DNA of 64,000 nucleotides. It comes from Nocardioides sp. Root1257. GTDB taxonomy: Bacteria; Actinomycetota; Actinomycetes; Propionibacteriales; Nocardioidaceae. The notes under the pieces are model-generated. The model worked only from the letters and a program-made list of their open reading frames with translations. It was not told where the DNA came from and made no database searches. Both the position numbers and the translations under genes were made by a program. Position 1 is the stretch's first letter. Each line of letters starts with the position of its first letter. The DNA is taken from assembly GCF_001425175.1 (NCBI RefSeq), contig NZ_LMDV01000008.1, forward strand, positions 1,163,494-1,227,493, in the 5' to 3' direction. Positions 19,412 to 31,031 of the stretch are shown here, one piece after another.

Positions 19412-19890
19412 GCCCGATCCCGCCGTACGTCGTCGAGATGCGCTCCCTGATCGGGAAGCGCGAGATGTGGCTGCCGGGCATCACCGCGATCGTCGTCCGC
19501 GGCAGCGGGGCCGACACCGAGGTGCTGCTCACGCTGCGCGCCGACAACGGGGAGTGGGCGCCGATCACCGGCATCCTCGACCCCGGCGAGGAGCCCGCCG
19601 TCGGGACGGCTCGCGAGGCGTTCGAGGAGTGTGGCGTCGAGGTGACCGTCGACCGGCTCGCGTCGGTGGGCGTGAGCCCCCAGATCACCCACACCAACGG
19701 GGACCTGGCCGTCTACCTCGACCTGACGTTCCTGTGCACCTGGGTCTCGGGGGAGGCGCGGGTCAACGACGACGAGAACGTCGACGTCCGCTGGTGGCCG
19801 ACGACCGCGCTCCCGCCGATGGCGGACTGGCTCGTCGAGCGGATCGACGACGTCCTGGCGGACGAGACCGCCGCCCGCTTCCGCACCTGA
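19408..19890 (+). CDS. Nudix hydrolase
   Basis: 160 aa. The Nudix box is intact: G-x5-E-x7-REAFEECGV (about residues 55-77). It should hydrolyse a nucleoside diphosphate-linked substrate; the exact one is not predictable. The closing W-W-P-T-T-A-L-P region is typical of ADP-ribose/NADH pyrophosphatase-like members. It sits between DUF2017 and mec+, a less constant position in this conserved cluster. Confidence 0.9.
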   Translation: MSPIPPYVVEMRSLIGKREMWLPGITAIVVRGSGADTEVLLTLRADNGEWAPITGILDPGEEPAVGTAREAFEECGVEVTVDRLASVGVSPQITHTNGDLAVYLDLTFLCTWVSGEARVNDDENVDVRWWPTTALPPMADWLVERIDDVLADETAARFRT

Positions 19891-19896
19891 GCCTCG

Positions 19897-19902
19897 TAGG
19901 CT
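19897..19902 (+). promoter_or_regulatory. Leaderless -10 box (TAGGCT) before mec+
   Basis: TAGGCT lies six bases before the GTG at 19909, so the cysteine genes can be transcribed separately from the clpS unit. Confidence 0.5.
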
Positions 19903-19908
19903 GGACCG

Positions 19909-20346
19909 GTGCTGACCATCGACCGAGCGACGTACGACGGCATCGTCGCCCACGCGAAGCGGGACCACCCCGACGAGGCGTGCGGCGTCGTGGCGGGGCC
20001 CGAGGGCAGCGACCGGCCCGAGCGCCTGGTCGAGATGGTCAACGCGGCCGGGTCGCCGACGTTCTACGAGTTCGACTCCACGGACCTCTTCCAGCTCTAC
20101 AAGGAGATGGACCAGAACGACGAGGAGCCGGTGGTCGTCTACCACTCCCACACGGCCACCGAGGCCTATCCCAGCCGCACGGACATCGGCCTCGCGAGCG
20201 AGCCGGGGGCACACTATGTGCTGGTGAGCACCCGGGAGCACGGGAATAACGAAGGCCCCGTGGAGTTCAGGTCCTACAGGATCGTCGACGGCGAGGTGAC
20301 CGAGGAAGAGGTCACGGTCGTGGACGAGCTGACAGCAAGCAACTGA
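19909..20346 (+). CDS. mec: CysO-cysteine peptidase (M67 / JAMM family)
   Basis: 145 aa JAB1/MPN metalloprotease. The JAMM zinc motif is complete: E23 upstream, then H79-S-H81-x7-S89-x2-D92. In mycobacteria, Mec+ releases cysteine from the CysO-cysteine adduct made by CysM. The cysO gene follows 14 bases later and cysM lies two genes on, so the pathway is whole. GTG start. Confidence 0.92.
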   Translation: MLTIDRATYDGIVAHAKRDHPDEACGVVAGPEGSDRPERLVEMVNAAGSPTFYEFDSTDLFQLYKEMDQNDEEPVVVYHSHTATEAYPSRTDIGLASEPGAHYVLVSTREHGNNEGPVEFRSYRIVDGEVTEEEVTVVDELTASN

Positions 20347-20360
20347 GGAGTCACAGAGCC

Positions 20361-22172
<1,812 letters not shown>

Positions 22173-22178
22173 GTCGGA

Positions 22179-23189
22179 TCAGCTGACGTCGAGGTCCTGC
22201 TTCGCGTCCAGCTCGCTGCCCGGGATGGCCTTCATCCCCAGCAGGTCGAGCGACAGGTTGCCCAGGTCGCCGTTGCGCACCGGCTGACGCTTCGCGGCGT
22301 ACCGGGGCCGTCCCGTGCCCGGGTCCCGGTAGTCCGGGTTGAGCGCGTAGAGGTCGCCGGCCGTCACGCCGGGACCCCAGACGAGGAACGGGATGCGGTA
22401 GTTGGCCAGCACCTTCGGGGTGTGCGTGGTCCGGCCGGGCATGAAGCCGTGGTCGGCGGTCAGGACGACGACGACGTTGTCGAGCGACGGGTCGCCGTCG
22501 ATGGTCGCGAGCACCTCGCCGAGGTCCCGGTCGGTCTGGCGGACGGCGGAGAGGTACTGCGCCGACATGCCGCCGTACTCGTGCCCGAAGCGGTCGGGGA
22601 GGGAGACGTGCAGGAACGTGAACGCCCGGTCGGTCGAGGCCAGGTCGGCGGCGGCCCGGCGCACCAGGGCCGTCTGGTCCTCGTTGACGAAGAACCGGTC
22701 GATGCCGCGGGGCCACGAGCGCTCGTAGAGGCCGAACTTCTCCTTGGTGGAGAAGAGCGCGGTCCGGTCGCCGGCGGCGTGGACGACACCGAAGACGGAC
22801 TGCACGGGGTGGCCGGCCGCGCGGCCGACGGTCATCCTGCGGCGGTCGTCGTCCCAGGTGACCCCGTGGCCGCCGTGCCGGCGGTCGACGCGACGGCTGG
22901 TCATCATCCCGGTGTGGTTGGGCAGGGTCACGTTCTGCTCGAACTCGGTGCGCGCGTTCAGCGTCGAGGCACCCTCCGACAGGAGCCGGTGGAAGGTCGG
23001 CGCGCCGGCCGAGCCCAGCCGCCGGATCGCGTCGGTGTTCAGCCCGTCGACCGAGATCGCGAGCACGCGCGTCGCGCTCGGCGCGGGCTCGTGCCGGACC
23101 GAGGCGGCCGGCGTCTGCGCGCCCGCGCAGGCGGGGGCGACCAGGGTCAGGGAGAGGGCGCAGGCAACGGCACCGAGACGCGAGAGCAT
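22179..23189 (-). CDS. Secreted alkaline-phosphatase-superfamily phosphodiesterase
   Basis: 336 aa. An N-terminal signal sequence (residues 1-25, [13 protein letters not shown]) precedes a type I phosphodiesterase/nucleotide pyrophosphatase-like domain: ISVDGLN (metal Asp), N-H-T-G-M-M (nucleophile Thr region), [10 protein letters not shown] and ADHGFMPG with metal-binding Asp/His. It probably cleaves a phosphodiester outside the membrane. ATG 23189 is seven bases from TAGCGT (23197-23202). It converges on cysM. Confidence 0.85.
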   Translation of the reverse strand: MLSRLGAVACALSLTLVAPACAGAQTPAASVRHEPAPSATRVLAISVDGLNTDAIRRLGSAGAPTFHRLLSEGASTLNARTEFEQNVTLPNHTGMMTSRRVDRRHGGHGVTWDDDRRRMTVGRAAGHPVQSVFGVVHAAGDRTALFSTKEKFGLYERSWPRGIDRFFVNEDQTALVRRAAADLASTDRAFTFLHVSLPDRFGHEYGGMSAQYLSAVRQTDRDLGEVLATIDGDPSLDNVVVVLTADHGFMPGRTTHTPKVLANYRIPFLVWGPGVTAGDLYALNPDYRDPGTGRPRYAAKRQPVRNGDLGNLSLDLLGMKAIPGSELDAKQDLDVS

Positions 23190-23276
23190 GCCCCCGACGC
23201 TACCTGCCGACCGCTCCGTGACCGGCATCTCCAGTGACGTGGGTCGCGCGGGCCGCGCGGTGACGGTCCGACGCTC

Positions 23277-23282
23277 TAGCCT
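23277..23282 (+). promoter_or_regulatory. Leaderless -10 box (TAGCCT) before murI
   Basis: TAGCCT is seven bases before the murI GTG (23290), and no Shine-Dalgarno sequence is visible. Confidence 0.5.
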
Positions 23283-23289
23283 TGCCTCC

Positions 23290-24114
23290 GTGCACGACCT
23301 GACCAGCGCCGACCCGAGGGATCTCCCGATCGGCATCTTCGACTCCGGGTTCGGCGGGCTGACCGTCGCCCGGTCGGTCATCGACCAGCTGCCGCACGAG
23401 TCGATCGTGTACGTCGGCGACACCGCGCGCCAGCCCTACGGCCCCAAGCCGATCGGCGAGGTGCGCGAGTACGCACTGGAGTGCCTCGACCACCTCGTCG
23501 CGCTCGGTGTGAAGGCACTGGTCATCGCGTGCAACTCGGCGAGCGCGGCGATGCTCCGCGACGCACGCGAGCGGTACGACGTGCCCGTCGTCGAGGTGAT
23601 CCTGCCGGCGACCCGTCGCGCTGTCGCGGCCAGCCGCACCGGGCGGATCGGTGTGATCTGCACCCGCGCCACCGCCGAGTCGATGGCGTACGACGACGCG
23701 TTCGCCGCCGCTCCGCACGTCGAGCTCGTCACCCAGGCGTGTCCCCGCTTCGTCGACTTCGTCGAGGCCGGCGTCACCGGCGGCGACGAGCTGATCGGCG
23801 TGGCCCACGAGTACCTCGACCCGCTGATCTCCGCCGGCGTCGACACCGTGATCCTCGGCTGCACCCACTACCCGCTGCTCACCGGCGTCATCTCCTACGT
23901 GATGGGCGACAACGTGACGCTCGTCAGCAGTGCGGAGGAGTGCGCGAAGGACGTCTACAAGATGCTCGTGGGCACCGACCTGATGCGGCCGGGCGGCGAC
24001 CCGTCGTACACCTTCCTCACCACCGGGTCGCCGGCCGAGTTCGAGTCCATCGGCAGCCGGTTCCTCGGTCCGGAGCTGGGGGCGGCCAAGCAGTTCGTCG
24101 GGGGCCTGGCGTGA
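23290..24114 (+). CDS. murI: Glutamate racemase
   Basis: 274 aa. Converts L- to D-glutamate for peptidoglycan. The D-S-G-F-G-G-L-T opening and both catalytic cysteines are present: C81 (VIACNSAS) and the one in LGCTHYPLL (about residue 195). GTG start with a leaderless -10. The downstream phosphodiesterase start overlaps its stop (GTGA). Confidence 0.96.
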   Translation: MHDLTSADPRDLPIGIFDSGFGGLTVARSVIDQLPHESIVYVGDTARQPYGPKPIGEVREYALECLDHLVALGVKALVIACNSASAAMLRDARERYDVPVVEVILPATRRAVAASRTGRIGVICTRATAESMAYDDAFAAAPHVELVTQACPRFVDFVEAGVTGGDELIGVAHEYLDPLISAGVDTVILGCTHYPLLTGVISYVMGDNVTLVSSAEECAKDVYKMLVGTDLMRPGGDPSYTFLTTGSPAEFESIGSRFLGPELGAAKQFVGGLA

Positions 24115-24878
24115 GGCTGACGATCATCGGCTGCTCCGGGAGCTACCCCGGCCCGGACTCCCCGGCCAGCTGCTACCTCCTCGAGGGCGAGGCTCCGTCC
24201 GCCGAGGGCGGCCGGACGTGGCGGGTGCTCGTCGATCTCGGCAACGGCGCGCTCGGCGCGCTGCAGCGGTACGTCGACCCGCTCACGATCGACGCCGTCC
24301 TGCTGAGCCACCTGCACGCCGACCACTGCCTCGACCTGTGCGGCTACTACGTGATGCGGAAGTACCACCCCACCGGTCCGCAGCCGCGGATCCCGGTCTG
24401 GGGGCCGCCCGGCACCGCCGAGCGGATGGCGCGCGCCTACGACCTGCCGACCGACCCGGGGATGACCGCCGAGTTCGACTTCCAGACGTGGGCGGACCCG
24501 GTGACGATCGGCCCGTTCACGGTGACCCCGGTGCCGGTGACCCACCCGGTGCCCGCGTTCGGCCTGCGGATCAGCGCCGGCGGCGTCACCGTCGGCTACA
24601 CCGGCGACACCGGGCCCTGCGCCGCGCTCGACGAGGTCGCCCGGGACGCCGACCTGCTTCTCGCGGAGTCGTCCTTCCTCTCGAGCGTCGACAACCCGCC
24701 CGACCTGCACCTCACCGGTGCCGACGTCGGTGCCGCGGCGACGAGGGCCGGCGCGCGCCGGGTCGTGCTCACCCACGTGCCGCCCTGGCACGACCCCGAG
24801 GTCTCGCTGGCCGAGGCGCGGACGACGTACGACGGTGCCGTGGAGCTCGCGGTCGCCGGGGCGACGTACGACCTCTGA
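24111..24878 (+). CDS. Metallo-beta-lactamase-fold cyclic nucleotide phosphodiesterase (Rv1339-like)
   Basis: 255 aa. The zinc motif H67-L-H69-A-D71-H72 and later H (PVTHPV), D (TGDTGP) and H (LTHVPPW) ligands fit the RNase Z-like group. The mycobacterial orthologue Rv1339, which also follows murI, is an atypical class II cAMP phosphodiesterase; the context argues for the same activity here. Overlaps murI by four bases. Confidence 0.85.
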   Translation: MRLTIIGCSGSYPGPDSPASCYLLEGEAPSAEGGRTWRVLVDLGNGALGALQRYVDPLTIDAVLLSHLHADHCLDLCGYYVMRKYHPTGPQPRIPVWGPPGTAERMARAYDLPTDPGMTAEFDFQTWADPVTIGPFTVTPVPVTHPVPAFGLRISAGGVTVGYTGDTGPCAALDEVARDADLLLAESSFLSSVDNPPDLHLTGADVGAAATRAGARRVVLTHVPPWHDPEVSLAEARTTYDGAVELAVAGATYDL

Positions 24879-24994
24879 GGGCTCCGCAGCTGCCGTCGAA
24901 TTGACCCAGATGGGTCACGCCGCGCTCGGGTGCCAGCGGTCTCCTGAACAGACGAGTCGGACCATCGCGGTCCGGACGGTCCCGAGGAGCCCTC

Positions 24995-25606
24995 ATGCGC
25001 CTGCCCCGCATCACCCCGTCCTTCGTCATCAGCATCGTCGCGCTCGGCGTGGCCACGAGCGGCACGGCGTACGCCGCGGGCGTGCTGCCCGGCAACAGCG
25101 TCGGCACCCCGCAGCTGAAGAGCAACGCCGTCGTCTCCGCCAAGGTGCGTGACCACACGCTCACGGCCCAGGACTTCAAGCGCGGGCAGCTGCCGAAGGG
25201 CGCGAAGGGCGACCAGGGGATCCAGGGTGTGCAGGGGGAGAAGGGCGTGCAGGGCGAGAAGGGCGACAAGGGTGACAAGGGCGACAAGGGCGATCCCGGC
25301 TCGGCGGTCGGCTGGGTGACGGTCGCGTCGGACGGCTCGGTCTACACCCACGGCGGCTCCCTGGGGACCCCGACGATCACGCATCCCTCGACCGGGCTCT
25401 ACTGCATCACCGGCACCGGCTGGGTGCAGCAGGGTGGTCCGTACGCGGTGACGCCGATCAACTCCGGGCAGGGTGGTCAGGCGACCCTCAACCCGTACTT
25501 CTGGGGCAGCGGCTGCAACGCGGCCGGCTACAACATCACCGTCTCGACGTTCAACGCGAGCGGGACCCTCGCCAACAGCTACTTCACCCTGACCAAGCTG
25601 GGTTGA
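24995..25606 (+). CDS. Secreted collagen-like repeat protein
   Basis: 203 aa. Signal peptide (residues 1-27, ending AYA), a spacer (GNSVGTPQLKSNAVVSAKV region) common in actinobacterial exported proteins, then 11 Gly-X-Y triplets (69-101) rich in G-D-K and G-E-K, and a C-terminal beta-rich domain with two cysteines. The bacterial collagen-like stretch could form a trimeric stalk. No anchor is seen, so it is likely released or wall-associated by other means. ATG with GAGGAG upstream. Function unknown. Confidence 0.8.
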   Translation: MRLPRITPSFVISIVALGVATSGTAYAAGVLPGNSVGTPQLKSNAVVSAKVRDHTLTAQDFKRGQLPKGAKGDQGIQGVQGEKGVQGEKGDKGDKGDKGDPGSAVGWVTVASDGSVYTHGGSLGTPTITHPSTGLYCITGTGWVQQGGPYAVTPINSGQGGQATLNPYFWGSGCNAAGYNITVSTFNASGTLANSYFTLTKLG

Positions 25607-25645
25607 GCGTCGGCGTCCCGATCTCCCGACGTCCTCCGGACTTCG

Positions 25646-26323
25646 CTAGCTCAGTCCGGCGTCGTGGGTGCAGATGGCGATCTGCACCCGGTTGGTGACC
25701 TGGAGCTTGTCGAAGAGCCGGGAGACGTGCGCCTTCACGGTCGGCACCGACAGGTGCAGCTCGGAGGCGATCTCGGCGTTGCTGAGGCCGCGTCCGATGG
25801 CCAGGGCGACCTCGTGCTCGCGTTCGGTCAGGGCCGTGAGCCGGCGCTGGGCGTGCGCGGCGCGCTCGCGGCCGGTGTCCGGCTCGGCGCTGTCGGCGCG
25901 GAGCCGGCGGATCAGCGTGCGGGTGACCGAGGGGGACAGCATCGGCTCGTCGTCGACGACCTTGCGGATGGCCGCGACGATCTCCGGGGGCGGGGTGTCC
26001 TTCAGCAGGAACCCGTCCGCGCCTGCGGCCAGTGCCTCGACGACGTGCTCGTCGGCGTCGAACGTGGTCAGCACGATGACCCGCGGCGGGTCGGGTCGGG
26101 CGTGCAGCTCGCGGGTCGCGGCGAGCCCGTCCAGCCGCGGCATCCGGATGTCCATCAGGACGACGTCGGGGCGCAGCTCGGCACTCAGCCGGACGCCCTC
26201 CCAGCCGTCGGCCGCCTCACCGACGACCTCCAGGTCGGCCTGGCCGCCCAGCATCAGCCCGAGCGCCGAGCGCACCAGCGGATCGTCGTCGACCACCAGG
26301 ACCCGCGTCGCCGAGACGTTCAC
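25646..26323 (-). CDS. NarL/LuxR-type response regulator (DesR-like)
   Basis: 225 aa from the GTG overlapping the kinase stop (GTGA). Receiver domain: acidic pair in VVDDDP, phospho-acceptor D58 (VVLMDIR), lysine in FLLKDTP. C-terminal LuxR HTH: LTEREHEVALAIGRGLSNAEIA region (landmark GLSNAEIASEL). Partner of the upstream DesK-type kinase. The divergent ABC exporter is the likely target. Confidence 0.93.
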   Translation of the reverse strand: MNVSATRVLVVDDDPLVRSALGLMLGGQADLEVVGEAADGWEGVRLSAELRPDVVLMDIRMPRLDGLAATRELHARPDPPRVIVLTTFDADEHVVEALAAGADGFLLKDTPPPEIVAAIRKVVDDEPMLSPSVTRTLIRRLRADSAEPDTGRERAAHAQRRLTALTEREHEVALAIGRGLSNAEIASELHLSVPTVKAHVSRLFDKLQVTNRVQIAICTHDAGLS

Positions 26324-27480
26324 GCTCCCCACGGTATCCATCCGTGCAGCACGAACATCGACCCGTCGCGCCGGGCGTCCAGCCGGCCGCCGCGCAGCTC
26401 GGCCCGCTCGGTCAGGCCGATGAGACCGAGTCCGGCGCCCGGGGTCTGGGTGGGACCGAAGCCGAGCGGGTTGCGCAGCAGCACGTCGATGCCGTCGTCC
26501 GGCGTGCCGGTGATGCGCACGGTGAGCAGGGCGCCGGGGGCGTGCTTGCGGACGTTGGTCATCCCCTCCTGGACGATCCGGTAGACCGTGCGCCCGGCCG
26601 CGTCGGGCATCCGCGGGCCGTCCTCCGGGACCAGGTCGTCGAGGTCCACCCGCAACCCGCTGTCGCGAGCCTCGGTGACCAGGCACGCGAGGTCGGCGTA
26701 CGTCGGCTGCGGCGCGCTGTGGCGCTCGCCGGTCTCGTCGCGCAGCACCCCGAGCACGTCGCGCAGGTCGGTCAGCGCCTCGTGTGCCTGGTCGCGGATC
26801 ACGCCGGCGCTGGCGCGGGTCTCGGCGGGCGTCAGGTCCTCGCGGTAGGCCAGCGCGCCGGCGTACATCGAGATCTGCGAGATCCGGTGGGCGAGCACGT
26901 CGTGCATCTCGCGGGCGATCCGGGCCCGCTCGGTGGTCCGCGCCTGGACGACGCGGAGCTCCTGCTCGGCCTCGGCGCGCTCGGCCCGGTTGCGCAGGGT
27001 CCAGATCAGCTCGCGACGCGAGCCGATGTACAGGCCCCACGCGAGCACGGCGGCGGTCGCGACGACGTTGACGGAGAGGGAGACCCAGACGGAGTCGTCG
27101 TCGGTCGGCAGCACCGTGCTGAAGAACTGGCTGGCGGCGAACGCGACCGAGCCGACGAGGGCGATCTCCCGCCACCGGCGCCGGGACGCCAAGGAGACGA
27201 CCGCGAGCACGGCCGGCCCGGACGCCGTGCCGGAGACGGCACTGAAGAGCGAGAGCACCAGCGCGATGGGGACCGGCCACCGGCGACGGTAGAAGACGAG
27301 GACGAAGGAGATCGCGCCGAGCAGCAGGTCGGCCATGACCCAGAGCTCGGAGATGCGCTCCTGGTCGCTGGAGACCGGGAGCCAGGCGACGGCCGAGATG
27401 GCCAGCATCAGGACGACGCGCCACACGTGGCTCCAGAGCCGCAGCGGCGGCTGGTAGTCCTCGGGGGCGGGGCGGTCCAC
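26320..27480 (-). CDS. DesK-type sensor histidine kinase (HisKA_3)
   Basis: 386 aa with four to five N-terminal membrane helices (about 20-155), a coiled linker, the HisKA_3 box ERARIAREMHDVLAH (H193), and a HATPase domain with a late G-A-G-L-G-L-I-G-L loop. GTG start six bases after TAGCCT (27487-27492). Cell-envelope stress or membrane state is the usual cue for this class. Confidence 0.92.
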   Translation of the reverse strand: MDRPAPEDYQPPLRLWSHVWRVVLMLAISAVAWLPVSSDQERISELWVMADLLLGAISFVLVFYRRRWPVPIALVLSLFSAVSGTASGPAVLAVVSLASRRRWREIALVGSVAFAASQFFSTVLPTDDDSVWVSLSVNVVATAAVLAWGLYIGSRRELIWTLRNRAERAEAEQELRVVQARTTERARIAREMHDVLAHRISQISMYAGALAYREDLTPAETRASAGVIRDQAHEALTDLRDVLGVLRDETGERHSAPQPTYADLACLVTEARDSGLRVDLDDLVPEDGPRMPDAAGRTVYRIVQEGMTNVRKHAPGALLTVRITGTPDDGIDVLLRNPLGFGPTQTPGAGLGLIGLTERAELRGGRLDARRDGSMFVLHGWIPWGA

Positions 27481-27608
27481 GCCGCAAGGCTAGGCCGCGC
27501 CCGCTCCCGACGGACCGGCCGTGGGTCGCTGGTGACCCCCTACTAAGGTCTCGCGGCACGCGCCCGACGAAGGATGTTTCTGGCGGCGCGGTACGGCAGG
27601 CTGGACCC

Positions 27609-28511
27609 ATGATCACCGTCGAAGGACTCACCAGGAAGTACGGCACGTTCACGGCAGTGGACGACGTGAGCTTCGTCTGCCAGCCCGGACGGGTGACCGG
27701 CTTCCTCGGTCCCAACGGCGCCGGCAAGACGACCACGATGCGCATCATGGTCGGCCTCACCGCGCCGACCGCGGGGCGGGTGACCATCGGCGGTCACCTC
27801 TACCAGGACATCCCCAACCCGGGCCGCCACGTCGGCGTTCTGCTCGACGCGTCCGCGCAGCACGCGGGCCGCACCGGCCGCGAGATCCTCGAGCTCGGCG
27901 CCCGCACGATGGGCCTCGACGGCTCCCGGGTCGACGAGATGCTCGAGCTGGTCTCGCTCACCCCGGGCGAGGCGAAGCGCCGCCTGCGCAACTACTCGCT
28001 CGGCATGAAGCAGCGCCTCGGCATCGCCCACGCCCTGCTCGGCGACCCGTCGGTGCTGATCCTCGACGAGCCCGCCAACGGCCTCGACCCGGCCGGCATC
28101 CGCTGGATGCGCGGCCTGCTCAAGGGGTACGCCGAGCGCGGCGGCACGGTGCTGCTCTCCAGCCACCTCCTCAACGAGGTCGAGCTGATCGCCGACGAGA
28201 TGATCCTCATCGGCCACGGCAAGATCGTCGCGCAGGGCGACAAGAAGTCGCTGCTCGCCGGCGCCAAGGGCTCGGGGACGACGTTCGTCACCGCGCTCGA
28301 CAACCAGGTGCTCGCCGAGGCGCTCCAGGCCAAGGGCTTCGTGGTCGCCGGGGCGGGCGACGGCCTCCGGGTCGAGACCGAGCCGGTCGAGGTCGGCCGC
28401 ACGGCCGCCGAGAAGGCGATCGTGCTCACCGACCTGCGCGCCGCCGACGGCGGCCTCGAGGACCTCTTCCTCGAGCTCACCTCCGACACCCAGCGCGAGG
28501 GCATGGCATGA
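27609..28511 (+). CDS. ABC exporter ATP-binding protein
   Basis: 300 aa. Walker A GPNGAGKT (34-41), signature NYSLGMKQRLG, Walker B LILDEPANGLDPAG and the switch H (LSSHLL) are intact. Length and C-terminal extension fit the CcmA/drug-resistance ABC-2 exporter group. It forms a transporter with the two membrane proteins that follow and is divergent from the DesK/LuxR two-component genes. Confidence 0.93.
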   Translation: MITVEGLTRKYGTFTAVDDVSFVCQPGRVTGFLGPNGAGKTTTMRIMVGLTAPTAGRVTIGGHLYQDIPNPGRHVGVLLDASAQHAGRTGREILELGARTMGLDGSRVDEMLELVSLTPGEAKRRLRNYSLGMKQRLGIAHALLGDPSVLILDEPANGLDPAGIRWMRGLLKGYAERGGTVLLSSHLLNEVELIADEMILIGHGKIVAQGDKKSLLAGAKGSGTTFVTALDNQVLAEALQAKGFVVAGAGDGLRVETEPVEVGRTAAEKAIVLTDLRAADGGLEDLFLELTSDTQREGMA

Positions 28512-28578
28512 ACACCCCACGAAACTGCGCGCTTCCCCCGCTTCGCTCCTCCAGCCCACACTTCCGAGGGGACCCCGC

Positions 28579-29388
28579 ATGAGCACCACCGCCCCCGGCC
28601 TCGGCCACGCGCTGGACATCTCCTCGACGTCGCCGACGCCCTTCTCGCGCCTGGTCCGGGTCGAGCTCCGCAAGACCTGGGACACCCGCGCCGGTCTCTG
28701 GCTGCTGATCTCGACGGCCGTCGTCACCGCCCTCGTGATGGTGATCCAGCTGGCGGTCGTCGTCGCCAACGACCTGCAGGTCTCCTACAACGACTTCCTG
28801 ACGTCGACGAACTTCTCGATCGGACTGCTACTCCCGGTCATCGGCATCCTGCTGCTGACGAGCGAGTGGAGCCAGCGCACCGCGATGGTGACCTTCTCGC
28901 TCGAGCCGCGGCGTCCGCACGTGATCGCTGCGAAGTTCGTGGTCGGCATCGGGCTGGCCGTCGTGGCGGTGATCATCGCGCTGGTGCTCGCCACGATCTG
29001 CAACGCGCTGTACGGCGCACTGTCCGGTGACACGGTCGTGTGGGACCAGAGCGCGGAGCAGACGGCGTACTTCGTGCTGCTCCAGGTGATCGGCATGCTG
29101 ACCGGCTTCGCGTTCGCGGCCCTGCTGCTCAACTCGCCGGCCGCGATCGTGCTCTACATGGTCTACTCGTTCGTCCTGCCGGGGCTCTTCGGCCTGGGCG
29201 CCGCACTGATCGGGTGGTTCGAGAAGATCCAGCCCTGGATCGACTTCAACGACGCGCAGACCGGGCTCTTCGACGGCAACGGGATGTCGGGCGACGACTG
29301 GGCCCACTTCGCGGTGTCCGGATTCATCTGGCTCGTCGTGCCGCTCGGCATCGGCATCGCTCGGGTGCTCCGGGCGGAGGTGAAGTGA
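28579..29388 (+). CDS. ABC-2 type exporter membrane protein (copy 1)
   Basis: 269 aa with six membrane segments and the E-W-S/G-Q-R-T-A-M-V-T-F segment typical of ABC-2 permeases. It begins 67 bases after the ATPase gene and is a paralogue of the next gene, sharing the openings LGHALDIS and TPFSRLVRVELRK and the ending LRAEVK. Confidence 0.9.
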   Translation: MSTTAPGLGHALDISSTSPTPFSRLVRVELRKTWDTRAGLWLLISTAVVTALVMVIQLAVVVANDLQVSYNDFLTSTNFSIGLLLPVIGILLLTSEWSQRTAMVTFSLEPRRPHVIAAKFVVGIGLAVVAVIIALVLATICNALYGALSGDTVVWDQSAEQTAYFVLLQVIGMLTGFAFAALLLNSPAAIVLYMVYSFVLPGLFGLGAALIGWFEKIQPWIDFNDAQTGLFDGNGMSGDDWAHFAVSGFIWLVVPLGIGIARVLRAEVK

Positions 29389-29389
29389 G

Positions 29390-30193
29390 ATGAGCGCGAC
29401 CACCCCCGCCCTGGGCCACGCGCTGGACATCTCCACGACGAGGCCGACGCCGTTCTCGCGCCTGGTCCGGGTGGAGCTGCGCAAGTCCTACGACACCCGC
29501 GCAAGCTTCTGGCTGCTGATGGTGATCGGCCTGATCGTGCTGGCCACCGAGGTCATCGTCCTGATCGTCACGACGGTCAACGACGAGTCGATCCAGTTCG
29601 GCGACTTCATCGGCGCCGCCGCGTTCATGACGTCGTTCCTGCTGCCGGTGCTCGGCATCATGCTGGTCACCAGCGAGTGGGGCCAGCGCACCGCGATGGT
29701 GACCTTCGCGCTCGAGCCGCGACGTCCGCGGGTGATCGCCGCGAAGGCGGTCGTCGGCGTGCTCCTCACCCTGGCGACCGTCGTGGTCGCCATCGTGCTC
29801 GGCCTGGTCTGCAACCTGGTCTACGGGGCGATCCAGGGCGACGCCGACTGGACCTTCGGCTGGGCGGGGTTCTTCGCCTTCATCGTCAACCAGACCTTCG
29901 CGATGCTCGGCGGGTTCGCGCTGGCCGCGCTGCTGCTCAACACGGCCGGCGCCATCGTCGTCTTCTTCATCTACAAGTGGGTGCTGCCGATCCTGATCGG
30001 GATCGGGGCCGCCCTGATGGCCTGGTTCGACAAGCTGGCGCCGTGGATCGACTTCCTCAGTGCGCAGAACGAGCTCTACGACTGGCCGCTGACCGGCGAC
30101 CAGTGGGCGCACCTCGTCGTGTCCGGCTTCATCTGGCTGGTCATCCCGATCGTGATCGGCGTCTGGCGCATCCTGCGCGCCGAGGTCAAGTAG
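29390..30193 (+). CDS. ABC-2 type exporter membrane protein (copy 2)
   Basis: 267 aa, six membrane segments, clear tandem duplicate of the previous permease, starting one base after its stop. The two copies may form a heterodimeric membrane domain served by the single ATPase gene upstream. Confidence 0.9.
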   Translation: MSATTPALGHALDISTTRPTPFSRLVRVELRKSYDTRASFWLLMVIGLIVLATEVIVLIVTTVNDESIQFGDFIGAAAFMTSFLLPVLGIMLVTSEWGQRTAMVTFALEPRRPRVIAAKAVVGVLLTLATVVVAIVLGLVCNLVYGAIQGDADWTFGWAGFFAFIVNQTFAMLGGFALAALLLNTAGAIVVFFIYKWVLPILIGIGAALMAWFDKLAPWIDFLSAQNELYDWPLTGDQWAHLVVSGFIWLVIPIVIGVWRILRAEVK

Positions 30194-30272
30194 ACCCGAC
30201 CCGTCACGCAACGTTGACCGACACGACACCTCGTGGCGGTCGGCGGGAACCGGGCCCGGACACGCTGAGGGC

Positions 30273-31031
30273 ATGTACCTGCGGCTGGCAGCCCTCGGTG
30301 ACAGCACGACGTACGGCATCGGCGACCCGGTGCCAGGAGGCTGGCGGGGCTGGGCCCGGCTGCTCGCCGGCGCGCTCGCCACGACGTACGACGTCTCGGC
30401 CTGCAACGTCGCCGTCTCCGGCGCCACGGCCGCCTCGGTGCGGGCCGACCAGCTGGAGGCGGCGCTGACGCACCGGCCCGACGTCGCGTCGCTGGTGGTC
30501 GGCATCAACGACACGATGCGTTCCGCGTGGGACCCGGCCCGTCTGCGCGAGGACCTGATGACCTGCGCGGATGCCCTGCACGGGTCCGGCGCGCTGCTGC
30601 TGACCGCGCGCTTCCACGACCACGGCTCGGTGTTCGGGCTGCCCGGCGTGCTCCGGCGCCCGCTCGCCGAGCGGATCGAGGCCGTCAACCGCGTCTACGA
30701 CGAGGTCCACGCGACGTACGGCGGCCTGCGCCTCGACCTCGCCGCGCGACCGGAGGTCACCGACCGCAGGTTCTGGTCGGTCGACCGGCTGCACCCGTCC
30801 GAGCTCGGGCACCGCGTCCTCGCCCACGCGTACGCCGGGCTGCTCGCGGAGGTCGGGTTCTCCTGCGAGCCACCGAGCCTGGTGACGGCCGGCGGCTACG
30901 ACCCGAGCTGGCGGCGTGACCTGGCGTGGATGGCGACGGAGGGGGCGCCGTGGGTCGGGCGCCGGGCCCGGGACCTGGCCCCGTGGGCGGTGCGGATGGC
31001 GTGGTCCGAACGCACTAGGGTCACCACATGA
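30273..31031 (+). CDS. SGNH/GDSL family hydrolase
   Basis: 252 aa, no signal peptide. Blocks I (LGDSTTYG, nucleophile Ser), III (GIND) and V (DRLHPS, catalytic Asp and His) are present, so it is an esterase or lipase-like enzyme. The stop overlaps the rph start, and the rph -10 box lies inside its 3' end. Confidence 0.88.
   Translation: MYLRLAALGDSTTYGIGDPVPGGWRGWARLLAGALATTYDVSACNVAVSGATAASVRADQLEAALTHRPDVASLVVGINDTMRSAWDPARLREDLMTCADALHGSGALLLTARFHDHGSVFGLPGVLRRPLAERIEAVNRVYDEVHATYGGLRLDLAARPEVTDRRFWSVDRLHPSELGHRVLAHAYAGLLAEVGFSCEPPSLVTAGGYDPSWRRDLAWMATEGAPWVGRRARDLAPWAVRMAWSERTRVTT
31016..31021 (+). promoter_or_regulatory. Internal leaderless -10 box (TAGGGT) of rph
   Basis: TAGGGT ends six bases before the rph ATG (31028) and lies inside the SGNH hydrolase gene, giving rph-rdgB their own promoter despite the gene overlap. 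Confidence 0.5.

Noticed and set aside
24995..25606. Phage tail-fibre origin of the collagen-like gene
   Set aside because: It has a signal peptide and no phage neighbours.
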